From Pohlia nutans (Eukaryota; Streptophyta; Bryopsida; Bryales; Mniaceae), in the NCBI GenBank assembly GCA_022496805.1, contig CM040093.1:14548213-14612212 (forward strand): a DNA stretch of 64,000 nucleotides, written 5' to 3'. The notes under the pieces were generated by a model that was not told the origin of the DNA, did no database searches, and saw only the letters and a list, made by a program, of their open reading frames with translations. Below are positions 1 to 10,400 of this stretch, one piece after another (the first letter of the stretch is position 1; each line of letters starts with the position of its first letter). The translations under genes were made by a program, and so were the position numbers.

Positions 1-1123
1 CTTAGACATCATGCTGAGTCTAGAATTTCATGCAGGCCAATGGTGATGAAAAGGTTCAAGACACCTCTTGGGTACGATGTGAACAAGGTGCATGCAAAAG
101 AAGCCTATCTTGAGCAAATGGAGGTACAGACAGTGGCAGCATACATGGCACAGGAATTCAACGCGGAGCTTGCCAGGTACTGTATCCTAAACCTACCGTG
201 GCTGCTATGTAAATCAATGCACTGATGATGTTACACGACATAAAATTTAGTAGCCTCTGTGACTGATGCCTTCCCCCAACAGAATGATGTGGAATATCCC
301 ACATCATTTCATCCCCAATGAAATGATGTGGGATATTCCACATCACATCAGTAGCTATGGGGGCAAGTGGCATTAAGCAAGAGCAATCAACCATGGTGAA
401 CAGTAATCGAAAGCACTCACTCAATCACAATTCAACAATGTTTTGTAATTGTTTATTTGATTCAATAGTCCATTCAATTAAAAATCACTCCATATATGAA
501 GGTGGATGAAACTAAAAGGCAGCCTCTTGGAAGGCTACGGAATGTTATGGAGATAAATTGAAGGTGTGCACACAAAATATAGTCAATTGTATTCTACATT
601 GTTTCGACAAAGTTCCAAGTTGTGGTCATTTTCTATCATTTTCATTCTGATCACTTTGGTCTGTGTCTCCTACAGTCGAAGCCGAGACTTTTCCTTCAAG
701 ACCGTGGAGTTCACATTGGTGTCAACGTTGGTAGTGGGATCCGGGGCTGGGTCAAAAGTGTACAACATGGAGAAGTACTTGGAAGGAAAATGGATCAGGT
801 ACACCAACAATCTGAATTATGTGAACACAGAGGAGTATGCCGCCACCCTGCATGCCTTTTCACACTGGACATACCATCGCTCCAAAGGCATACTCATGGT
901 CACCGATTTGCAAGGTGTGAAAGGTGTGAATGCGTTTTGGCTGTGCGATCCTACTGTGCATTGCAAAGATTCACTCCGCTATGATGGAACAAGGACCAAT
1001 TTTGGTGCTCCTGGGATGAAGCGCTTCTTGGACTCTCATCAATGCAACAACATTTGTCGCAGCCTCGGTCTCGCGCCTACAAGAAATGTTCCCATGGCAA
1101 TGGGTACCCAACTCACTTATTAA
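1..1123 (+). CDS. Alpha-kinase (eEF2K/MHCK-type) domain protein, 3' part
   Basis: Two exons are visible: about 36-176 (an AG acceptor precedes it; the frame is also open back to base 1) and 676-1123, joined phase 2 at a GT-AG intron. The translation carries the atypical alpha-kinase fold: VMKRF near the ATP-binding lysine region, QMEVQTVAAYMAQEFN, then MEKYLEGKWIRYTNN, ATLHAFSHWTYH, LMVTDLQGVKG with the catalytic-region Asp, the glycine-rich TNFGAPGMKRF and the zinc-binding DPTVHC and SHQCNNICRSLGL. In this family the His and Cys residues hold a structural zinc and the kinase phosphorylates Ser/Thr in helical segments (eEF2, myosin heavy chain). The substrate here cannot be told. The 5' part lies outside the window, so any N-terminal domain is unknown. 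Family assignment is strong; the start of the first exon is less sure. Confidence 0.88.
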
Positions 1124-1147
1124 TAACTCAATTAGATGTTGAAATCA

Positions 1148-1500
1148 TTAACCCCTAACTTCATAAGCATCAGGGTTTTTTTTTGTTAGTTAGCAGTTTT
1201 GTTACTTTTCCATGGCTTGAAGAGCAATCCAGGTTCCTTTTCTGTTTTCAAATTAATTTTTTGTATATCAATTAGCCAGCCCAAATTTTATGTAGCAATT
1301 TGGCGATAATTAGCCCAAAACATTTTCGCGGCTAAGCGTCCCTTTCTTGGACGATGTACAGAAGTGTGGGGGATATTCTCATCCATTGTTCATTTTTCGC
1401 AATGTCAAATTTGTATGGTAGATTCTAGAAATTGTTACACAAACATTTGTGAAGAAAATGTGGTAGAATATTAGAGTTAACCGAAAAGAAGCTAAAACTC
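1148..1500. repeat. Decayed TTAA-family remnants
   Basis: Just past the kinase stop codon a left end reads TTAACCCCTAAC. About 180 bases on, AAGCGTCCCTTTCTTGGACG followed by ATGTACA resembles the right end of family B seen complete at 62159-62734. The interior does not align well, so this is probably an old or composite copy. Confidence 0.35.
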
Positions 1501-1581
1501 ACCTTAGGTAAGGTGAGTTGGAGGTGAGTCAAGGGCAGCCGATTCTACTGGCATGGTTGTACTAAATCCATAAATAGATTA

Positions 1582-1632
1582 CATGTTCAACTAGTTTTGC
1601 CATTTTTTTTACGGCAAAACTAGTTGGACATG
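1582..1632. repeat. Hairpin with 20-bp arms
   Basis: Bases 1582-1601 and 1613-1632 are inverted copies with one mismatch (CAACTAGTTTTGCC in the left arm) around an 11-base T-rich loop. It lies in non-coding DNA; it may be the centre of an old foldback element. No function is evident. Confidence 0.7.
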
Positions 1633-2213
1633 GATTTTGGCTGTCAGAGCATCGTTGGCTCAACTGCAAGGGACTTGCGAGGTCCTTTTTGTCTAATAGT
1701 TTTTAACAACCTTCACCCAACCTTCCCACTTTCCAGTTTTTACAGATTCTTCTCCATTTTAGGATTATAGTAGGCCTGAAGACCAAGGAAAAGGGGAGTT
1801 TTCAACTTGAGTTTTCATTTCGGTTACACTCAATGAGAGCATTGATTTCCATTTCTTTGAATATTGGGCCTTGAAACTTGTGTTCTATTTTCGGTTAACT
1901 CAATTGTCTATTCAATTTTTGGCTATCACATTTGTCTAATGCACTTTCATTTGAGCTTGAGGGGTATTTCGGGGGTCGTGGACAGTGGAATCTTGAACTT
2001 CAGTAGACAGAAACCTGTATGCAACCATGATTTTAGAATAAAGAGCATGGATGAGAAAAGAATTCTCCGTATCCCAACACACTACCCTCCCAATTGCAGC
2101 ATGTCAGACATAGAACTGGATCAAATAATAAATGGAATCACAGTGGTAGCAGCCAGCCAGATCTTCGTTCAATTCGTTCAAAGATCCACGACTTCCTGAT
2201 CTTCATTCAATTC

Positions 2214-2395
2214 CACTACAAGGAGAGGCGTCGTTTCTCACTCTGGAGGATCCTGTTCATTGTCGTTTTTCACTATACACGCTTGTCGTACGTGACGAAT
2301 CGCACTCACCAAATCCAACCCAAAAATTGGTGAGTGCGAAGTGGCGCCATTTGACTCACAGAAGGAGTGAAAATCGATGCCTTCTCCTTGTAGTG
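2214..2395. mobile_element. Family J element, copy 1 (CACTACAAGG ends)
   Basis: The two ends start CACTACAAGGAG and are inverted over about 30 bases with mismatches. The interior carries GTGACGAATCGCACTCACC, also found in copy 2 at 43233-43672. Ends of this form recall CACTA elements, but no clear 3-bp target duplication is seen. 182 bp, non-coding. Confidence 0.6.
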
Positions 2396-3295
2396 GTAAT
2401 GAACAAACCAAGAGCTCTCAGTTGCAATACACAGTGAACAATGGAGTGATGGGATTCTCAATTTGAGCACAGGCTCAAACTCAGCTTGTCATAATTAATG
2501 GATTGAGGGAATCAAGGTCCTAAACTGAAACAAAAGGCTTAATAATCGTTGTGGAGCGATGTCTTCATCCCAACGCAAATCTAGCATACTCAAATCTCCT
2601 GCACAAGTTTAACCACGATAAACTCAGAATCAAAGACATGCGCCACAACTGAAGTGGTGTCAAAATGAACTAAGGAATGGCAATCAAGGATAATCATGGT
2701 TTTGGAAAAAGAAAGTGCAAGTTGGTACTAATTTGTCAATCAGGTAAGTGCTAACTCGCAAATACCATGGCCTTGATTTCCATTACTAGACATAATGCCA
2801 ATGCAATTTTCATTTTCAACTTACAACCAAAATTTGGTTCTTCCAAATTTCACTTTTGGTACCTAATCAATAAAATCCAAAATCCAGTTGTAGGACAATA
2901 ATTCCACAAGCTTCTTTGAGGTTTAGGTACCGCGTTAAGAGATCAATACTATATACAAATTGTCTATGAACCGGTATAGGTGTCGAGATGGGACAACATG
3001 GGAGGCAATCGACCAATGTGAGGTCGAAAATTTGGTCACATTACAATGCAAAATGGGGCTTGCTTTGACGTTTAAGGGTTAAGGTCAGATCTTCGTGGTC
3101 AGACTTAACTGACATTAGGCTAGAACTTCAAACATACATAGATAGTGATTTTACAATGTGGATTATCCATAGCAAAGTTACACCAGCAACCAAGGTCAAC
3201 ATCATAAATGAGAAGAAACAAACAACTGCAAACGTTTTACCGCCGAAGAAACTTTGACTTATCCCAATTGTACCCTAGTTTTCTAGCTGAGAGGA
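2396..3295. other. Gene-free stretch
   Basis: AT-rich with no open frame resembling a protein. The only marked site is an isolated right end, GACGTTTAAGGGTTAA, finishing at 3082; it resembles the end of family H (16788-17028) but no matching left end was found. Confidence 0.6.
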
Positions 3296-3500
3296 GGCCT
3301 TGTCTAAGTAGTTTTGAGTAGGTCCTATGTAAACTTCCTTTTGTCCAAATTTATTTGTTTTTTGACCAACACATACTTTGTTCTTCAGTATCTACTTCCG
3401 GTGATATAAAATTTGGTCCCATCTTAATTATATTTTCCACAATATAATCAATTGAAATTTTCATATTCTAAAACTATTAATCTTTAACTCCTAAAGGACC
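3296..3500 (-). mobile_element. Family A TTAA element, copy 1 (decayed)
   Basis: Shares the family A core in the reversed direction (GTAGGTCCTATGTAAACTTC, GACCAACACATAC, GATATAAAATTTGGTCCCAT) but with many changes, and its ends are poorly kept. A separate fragment AACTCCTAAAGGACC lies just after it. Confidence 0.65.
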
Positions 3501-3777
3501 GAGGTTGATTTTCTAAGTTCGGTCAACTCAGTGTGGAATGAGTATTGATCTTCAATTTTTGAAATATTTTGTGGTGATTCTACTCTTTGTAACGAAGATG
3601 GGATGGTAATTTGTGTACGTAGGTGATGTAGATTAAAAGACACAATCATGCAAAGGTGAAAAACCTAATTGCGGGCAACTCCTAATTTTTTCATACAATG
3701 AGCTATGCATCTGAATTTTTGTACACAATGAGCTAACACCCCCATATACACAACCGGTATTTACAGCCCTTTGTAGT

Positions 3778-4330
3778 TTAACCTCTATACACCTACAGTC
3801 TTCTCTAGATTTGGAGAATTGCAAAGATGCATTATAAAATGCAACTAAGAGGGATATTTTGAACTTGATGTATGAATAAAAGTTTTACATTATGAATTTT
3901 AAATTCTATCTATATGAATAGATCCGTGATTGCAATCACCAATATTTTTGTATTAAATTTGAAATGTAAAATTCAAAATTATTTTGTAATTCAATTACAA
4001 ATAAGATATTAACAATTTGTGGATGAAATTTGTTGTGATGGGTTGAAATGTAATACTCTAAGTGTAGTGATTTTTGGAGATTTTTTGGTTGCTTAATTTT
4101 ATGAGTTGATTTTTTAAAGAGAACATTTGATTTGTTTTGAACTAAGATCTAGAAATTTTTGGTGGAAATGTGTGGCATGAAATGAGGCATAAAATTCTCA
4201 CAAATCATCCCCTTTCAATTCGCATCACGCATGCATGAAGCTATCCTGCCATAGAATTTTGTAGTACTTTTTTACTTGCAAAAAGTGCATTCATGACAGA
4301 TGAGAAAATGAATTTCAATTCTTGGGAAAT
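3778..4330 (+). mobile_element. Family B TTAA element, copy 1 (decayed)
   Basis: Starts at TTAA 3778-3781 and follows the family B core: GCAAAGATGCATTATAAAAT, the TATGAATAAAAGTT region, a long AT-rich middle, ATGAAATGAGGCATAAAA and CATGCATGAAGCTA. The right end has lost its CGTCC terminus, so the boundary is approximate. Confidence 0.7.
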
Positions 4331-5726
4331 TCACTTAATGTATTTTATGAGTATCACGTGCGAACAAATCTTTGACCCCCTATATTACATTGTAAATAAT
4401 CAATCAAACAACTTGAAAATTTTATAGGATGCTTTTTTATGTTGAAAGTTTATATTGTGAATTTTTGATAACTTTCTTTATTCAAATTAATTACTTACGA
4501 ATTTTTGAAGCAAATAAATACACTATGCAGCTAATCTTTGTGTTTTTAGAGCTAGTCTCAATTGCATTTTTAGATCTGGTTTTGAATTTAATTGAAATAA
4601 AAGTTAGAAAAAAGAAAGATATAATGATTATGTGACCACACTCAAAAATTTGGAGCTAAATCAAACTTTATAAAAAAGTATATAGGGGGTTGAAAATCAC
4701 TTGTTCGCATGATGTTACGTAATATTTGGAAGTGACCTCCCCGAGTTTCAATTCTGTACATCAAGACAAAAATGCTTGGTTAGGGGGTTAGAAGTTAAAC
4801 GAACCTCCACCATGACTTTGCTAGGGCAGGCTCCATCTACCATCTAGTCCCACCCCATGGTGAAGCACCAAACATCAACACAAACGTGACCAAACACCAA
4901 CAATTTATAGCAAATGCAATATAGGAGAATGACATACAATTGTGATTATTTTCAAAAAACACACATTGTTGCTTTTGCCTTAATTTTTGAACACAACTAG
5001 GGCGTTGAGAGCCACAACAGTTTGTCCTGTCGGCCATCATTTCTGCCATTCGATCCCTTGTAACTGTTGTGTAAAAAATTGTTTTGTGTTAGCCTTATCA
5101 TCCTTGCATTTACGGCAACTTCATGTGCCATGAGCCTTTGTTCTAGAAGGCTATGCATGCTTTAAATGAATTGGGTATTCAACTATATAAGGCATATATA
5201 GGAGCACCTTTGAGCCACATCCTATAGTTGTGTATTCTAAAATTTGCACGCTCAAGCATGTAAGCAAGAAGATTTTCACCCTCAATATTTTAAACATTTA
5301 TTTATTGATTGAAACAAACAAACACTCCATCTTGTAGTACACTTCAAGACGATTTCACATAGCCTAAATTCATCTTCCGATTCTAAACAGTTTGTAAGTT
5401 ATGAAGAAATAACATTCTTCACTTGAGGTTTATCATTTTTTGGTGAATGTGGATACAATCGGAAACATCAAGTCTCAAGTTTGGTATCAAATTAAAGCTC
5501 TCTCGATTATTTTCAAAATGAAACTCCACCCAATTTCTAATTTTCAAAGTTGTGCACACAATAAATAATTTTCAATTTTTGTGTAAAATGTGGAAGTGTG
5601 GTGATAGGAGACCTTCAAGCTTGCACGCAATAAGGGGTTGCTACCTCACTCCTACATTTACAAGGGCTACTAATGCAACATGTTACAAACCTACCACTAC
5701 AGGAACAAAGGTGAGATACTCGTTTT
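4331..5726. other. Gene-free AT-rich stretch
   Basis: No protein-like frame, RNA gene or clear repeat was recognised. The 68-codon frame at 4429-4635 is AT-rich and hydrophobic by composition only. Confidence 0.55.
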
Positions 5727-5822
5727 AAGAGCATTCTCAATGCATCACTACAAAAGGGACAGACTTAAATGATAAATGTTTGATACATTTCTCATTTACG
5801 CCAATCTATTGAGGATGCTCTA
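5727..5822. mobile_element. Very short inverted-repeat element
   Basis: About 96 bp with ends AGAGCATTCTCAAT and ATTGAGGATGCTCT, nearly perfect inverted copies, flanked by TTA/TAA-like bases. It looks like a miniature element. Only one copy was noticed. Confidence 0.45.
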
Positions 5823-6198
5823 AGGTTCAATCCAACTTCCAAGTGTGAAGTTTCTTACTAAAATACAAGTTTTTAGGGACTTTGGATGACGAAGTTCCAC
5901 ATTTCAAGTGAGCTTTTGAGGAAAAAGTCGACGAGAAGTTGTCATGAAGTATAGAGGATCCTCAAGCCCTCAATTTCATGGCAAGTTCTCCCTAACCAAT
6001 CAAATTTGTTCATGTTTCTCCATGTTCAAGTTCATAAAAACGTGCACTACTTCATAAGAAGATATGAGATAAACTGTAGTACCACTTTTTCCCTCCTTTC
6101 GCCTACTTCTACGGACAAACTTCTTAAACTTATGGAAGTTGCCTAAACTTCAAAACACGGAAGAAGAACCCCACATGAATGGGTTTCTTGTCTTAGGG

Positions 6199-6331
6199 CT
6201 TCTTTACACTAGATGCGAGAAGCCGTGAGGAGAAAAATTTCAGCCAATGGGAGGCCTAAAAATCGAGAAGACCAATTTCCCATTGGCTGAAATTTCTCTC
6301 GTCAAGGCTTCTCGCCTCTAGTGTAAAGAGG
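6199..6331. mobile_element. Foldback element, arms about 52 bp
   Basis: Bases 6201-6252 and 6278-6329 are inverted copies with few mismatches (TTTCAGCCAATGGGA against TCCCATTGGCTGAAA) around a 25-base loop. It lies just upstream of the carrier gene's presumed promoter. Confidence 0.75.
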
Positions 6332-6435
6332 CGCTTATCATGATGGTAGAGTTCTGAAAAAAAGGGAGGTTGGGTGTGCAAACTACTCAGCAAAACTAAC
6401 ATTTGGGCACACGCCACATGAGGGGTATGGGAAGG

Positions 6436-6443
6436 CCACGTGG
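6436..6443. promoter_or_regulatory. G-box palindrome
   Basis: CCACGTGG is a perfect 8-bp palindrome with a CACGTG G-box core, about 1 kb upstream of the carrier start codon and just ahead of the inferred transcribed region. G-boxes bind bZIP and bHLH factors in plants; use here is inferred from position only. Confidence 0.4.
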
Positions 6444-7111
6444 GGAACAGAAGGGGAACGAAGATATTTACAAGGGAACGAAGCTCCCCATGGGCAAAAC
6501 GGTCCAAACACCGCCTGCGGCGTTCGTTCGATGATGTCATTTTGCGTTGTGGGTTCTCTCGTCCTCCACGTTACCCCAAATCGGTGGTACCCTTTGCTCC
6601 CAATCACGCCTTCATCACCGCTCCTGATCATTCTTGTCCCAACTCCGCTCATTCCCCTTCCAATTTCTGTTTGTTGAAGTTTTCCGCTTTGAACGAGAGA
6701 GTGCACGCTGAAAGCTTTCTCCGAGGTACGAGCCTCTCAGCCTAATAGGCTACACGAAGTGATTTGTGTCTGAGTTCTTGTTGTCGTAAATTTTTTCAAT
6801 GTTTTCAATAGCCCTCACAACCATTACGTCACCCTTGCTCTACAGTGACAAGAGCTTGATTCCTATCAGAAGAGCCCTTTGTTTCTTTGCACAGTTAAGA
6901 AGTTTTTATTCATGGGATCAAAGGTGATAGCAGGTTTCGTTCCAGAATGTTATGGTTGCGGAAAGAAATTTGGCAAGAAGTGTTAGACCTGAATTTGAGA
7001 ACAGACTTTGGTCTGTCTTTAGAGCCGTTCAAGTGTTTAGGGTTGAGTGGTGCATAAGCATATGAGAGTTTTCCTTTAAGTATGGCAAAAGCGGGTTGCT
7101 GACTCTCTTAA

Positions 7112-7342
7112 CCCTAGAAGGACCAAGAAGCCCAAATCAGGCCTCATATTTTTTACAGCAGTTTTGAATAGGTCCTATGTAGACTTCCTTTTATTCAAAC
7201 TTATTTGTCTTTGGAAAAACACATGCAATGTTCTTCACTGATTCCAGTGATATAAAATCTGGTCCTATCTGAATTATATTTTTCACAACATGATCGATTG
7301 AATTTGTCATTTTAAAACTATGAATCCTTTGTCCTTTAAGGG
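7112..7342 (-). mobile_element. Family A TTAA element, copy 2
   Basis: Left TTAA at 7108-7111 then CCCTAGAAGGACCAAGAAG; right end CCTTTGTCCTTTAAGGG followed by TCAA, a mutated TTAA. The interior follows the family core. Lies in the inferred 5' UTR intron of the carrier gene. Confidence 0.85.
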
Positions 7343-7477
7343 TCAATGGAGGGGTGAGTGAATTCATACTACTTCGAATTAATGGATAATTGTTGTGAAT
7401 TTTTAAATTTCTTTTTCAGGTTTTGTAACCACAGGTAGGGATATTGAGATCCCACTGAGATTTAGGACGTGAGAACA

Positions 7478-10400
7478 ATGATGGCAGCTTCAGCTATTTC
7501 GGGTATTTGCAACTTGGCTCCACTGAATTTGTCCAATCAGCGAGCCAGTGAGATACAACTCAGTCGGATGTTGAAACATGGGAGGACATCCGAAGTGATG
7601 CATCAAGTGAGTTCAAAGGATCATGGGATTTGTAGCTGTGGGATGGAGAATGGTGTGTCAACTTCAGGGCAGTCAGTTTTGTTTGCCGGCAGTCCACACA
7701 GAAAGTTGCAGAAAAAGCTCTCTATGAAGAAAGCTGGAAAGAAGTCTAGTACTCGTGCCTTCTCCACAGGAGAGAAATGGGGCATGGATGTGGATGGTAT
7801 TACAGAGAACACACGAAGGCAGAAGCGGAGGGCAGCTCTTGCGGCATTGGCAGTGGCAGGGTATGTTTCTATAATGCTACCATCCTCAGATGCATTAGCT
7901 GCCGAAATAGATTTTCCTGCGCCCGCAACGACCGTGGAGGCTCTGGAAGCGCAGTTCAAAGGAAGCACACGGATGGAGCTTGAAAGAGAGATACAAATTC
8001 AGCGGAAGGAATGGGAAATGACTAACGTTGCTACTACAACTGCTCCATCACCGACACAAAGCCAACAGTCCTTGAACATTAAGGTAGAGGATACTAACAT
8101 TGCTTCCATTAAAAATGCACATGCAATGTTCACACCAATCTTGCACTTCAAAAAATTTGCAAAATTTACACGATAAAGAGGTTAACGATCGCCAATCCCC
8201 GCCAATTCACATCATAAACTTCAAAAACTGTATGATAAGAAGACTGGCAATCGCTAATTCAATCCAAATTCATAATCATAATTTGTGTCACGAGTAGTTT
8301 TCACATTACACGTGCACTTTTCACCGAAGCGGTGTTTACTAAAGACCTAATCCCGTCTTCTTTGTTACCAACCACAACTCATGTCTTATAATACACTTGG
8401 TTGGCCTACAATTAGCAAGTTGGGTGTAAGCATGCCACTGATCTTTGAATGGAAATTTTGTTGTCTACTATTCCTTCAACAGTGCTCCACAACCTCCCAC
8501 TTTGAACGACTGCATAAGAAATCATCACACATTAGAGTTCTCCTTTAACTCAAATTTTTTTTAACCTGTTTCAACTTTCTCATCAATTTTGACAGACTTT
8601 GGATTTTATTTTGAGCTAACAGATATCTCTATTGAGTGAGAGAGTTTGGCTCTTGTGGTACCTAAAGTGATCTCTCCAGAGCTTGTATACCGATATCCCA
8701 GTGAAAGCGCACTCCTACATATTGGTTAAATGCTTAAAGAGCATCTTCTGTCCTCAACTCAAGAATTTTGGGGTTGTTGTTCCAATGGTGCAGGATGTTG
8801 AAGAAGAAGATTCTTTCTATGCCTGGAAACAAGTTCAAAAGGAGATGGGAGTACAAGAAGTTGCGTGTGTTGCATTGGTGCAAGATAGTGAAGATGATTC
8901 ATTTTATGCATGGAAGCAAATACAAAAGGAGATGGGATACGAGGCTCCACCGGTAGAAGTAAGGTGCATTTCACCCGCATTGTTGCAGAGTATGGAAGAT
9001 GATCCATTCTATGCTTGGAGACAAATACAAAAGGAGATAGCACCGGTGCCCAAATCGCCGGTGAAGAAGGCTGTCGCTGCATCCGTGGCGGTGGCGGTGG
9101 CCGGGTCTGTCGCTGGGGCCGCGTCTGCGGCTGGCCGCGCAGTGGCGTCATCCGGCGGTACGAGCGCCGTGGCCACGTCCTTGACCGTCTTGCAACATTC
9201 TTCTCTTCCTGGCTCTACTTTGTTGGCTAAAATAGCACAACACTTGGGAGGCGGAGGAGTGGCTGGTGCCATAGGAGCCACGGCTGTCTACCCCTTGGAC
9301 ACCATCAAGACTCGAATGCAAGCTCAGAGCATGGTATGTGTCACAATACTCTCAACCCTCCTCAAAATTTTGCAGACGAATTCAGAGATCATCTACGGGT
9401 AGGTGAATCTGTAGAGAGAGTTCACAAAATCTCGCAAAGCCACTTTCTTGATTGTTTAGAATTTTCCTAGTTCCCTGTGATAATTCTCTGCAATGATTGA
9501 AATATTTTTTTCACAGTGGACAGGCCAGTAGTTCCAACTGCTTTAGAATGTTACGTCGCCAATGACACACCCTCATATATAACCTTCTCTAATTGCACAT
9601 TTTCTATATCTTCTCAGAATCTGTCATGTTGTTGTGAACACGCAATAGAGTGCTAATGGGAGCTCATTTGTTCCCATTAGAGAGTGTTGAACATTCCTTA
9701 TCTATCCTTAGAATTTGTTATGTTGTGTACTCATCTTATTGGACAACTTTCTCATGTCAAGTTGTGAACATACATTGGAGTGCTAATGGGAGCTTAGAGG
9801 GACATTTTCATTAGAGAGGGTTGAACATTCTTTGTATATCCTCAGAATCTGTCATGTCGTGTACACGTGATTGGACAACTTCCACATGTCAAGTTGTGAA
9901 CACGTATTAGAGTGGTAATGGGAGCTCGTTTGTCCCCTGTAGGCAGTGTCGTTTGAGAGTTCAATGTACACAATTACGCCGTCATGCATGATCCGTTTTT
10001 TGATATTTTAAGAAGGATATTATCTGTGATAATCTTTTATTCTTGGATTGGTGCATGACCGTGTTATCACTTTCAGTCGTGTAGAGTATTCTGTGTTTGA
10101 AAATCAGCCCCGAAATCAGCGTACTTTTACGCACTGAGCTTGGTAGAGTGAATTGGTATTATCAAATTTATAACTAGGATCTTTCTCTGTTACGTTGCAC
10201 AGGAAGGTGAAGAACCCCAGTACAAAGATGAAATTGACTGCTTTAAGCAGCTTGTGACCAAGGAAGGACCAGCATCCCTGTACAGCGGTTTGGTGCCCCA
10301 GCTCTTAGGCATAGCCCCAGAGAAGGTATTATAGTTATTTCTGAAGCTTCTCTGTCTGTTAGTCAAGGCTTGTCTGCTTTGGGTGTCTGATTGTAGTAGT

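Larger units (their letters stand above)
6341..7477 (+). promoter_or_regulatory. Presumed promoter and 5' UTR of the carrier gene
   Basis: The more GC-rich, pyrimidine-rich stretch at 6430-6740 ends in CTCCGAG|GTACGAG, a fair splice donor near 6726. A T-rich tract ending TTTTTCAG at about 7420 would be its acceptor. I infer a roughly 700-bp intron in the 5' UTR, which would hold the family A copy at 7112-7342. No TATA box is obvious. Without transcript data the transcription start and this intron stay inferred. Confidence 0.45.

Noticed and set aside
4837..5049. 70-codon minus-strand frame
   Set aside because: No domain and no exon partners; spurious in AT-rich DNA.
6256..6745. Overlapping frames of 90-107 codons around 6256-6745 on both strands
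   Set aside because: They fall on the foldback and the GC-richer leader; no family features, no phase-consistent exons. Treated as the 5' region of the carrier gene.
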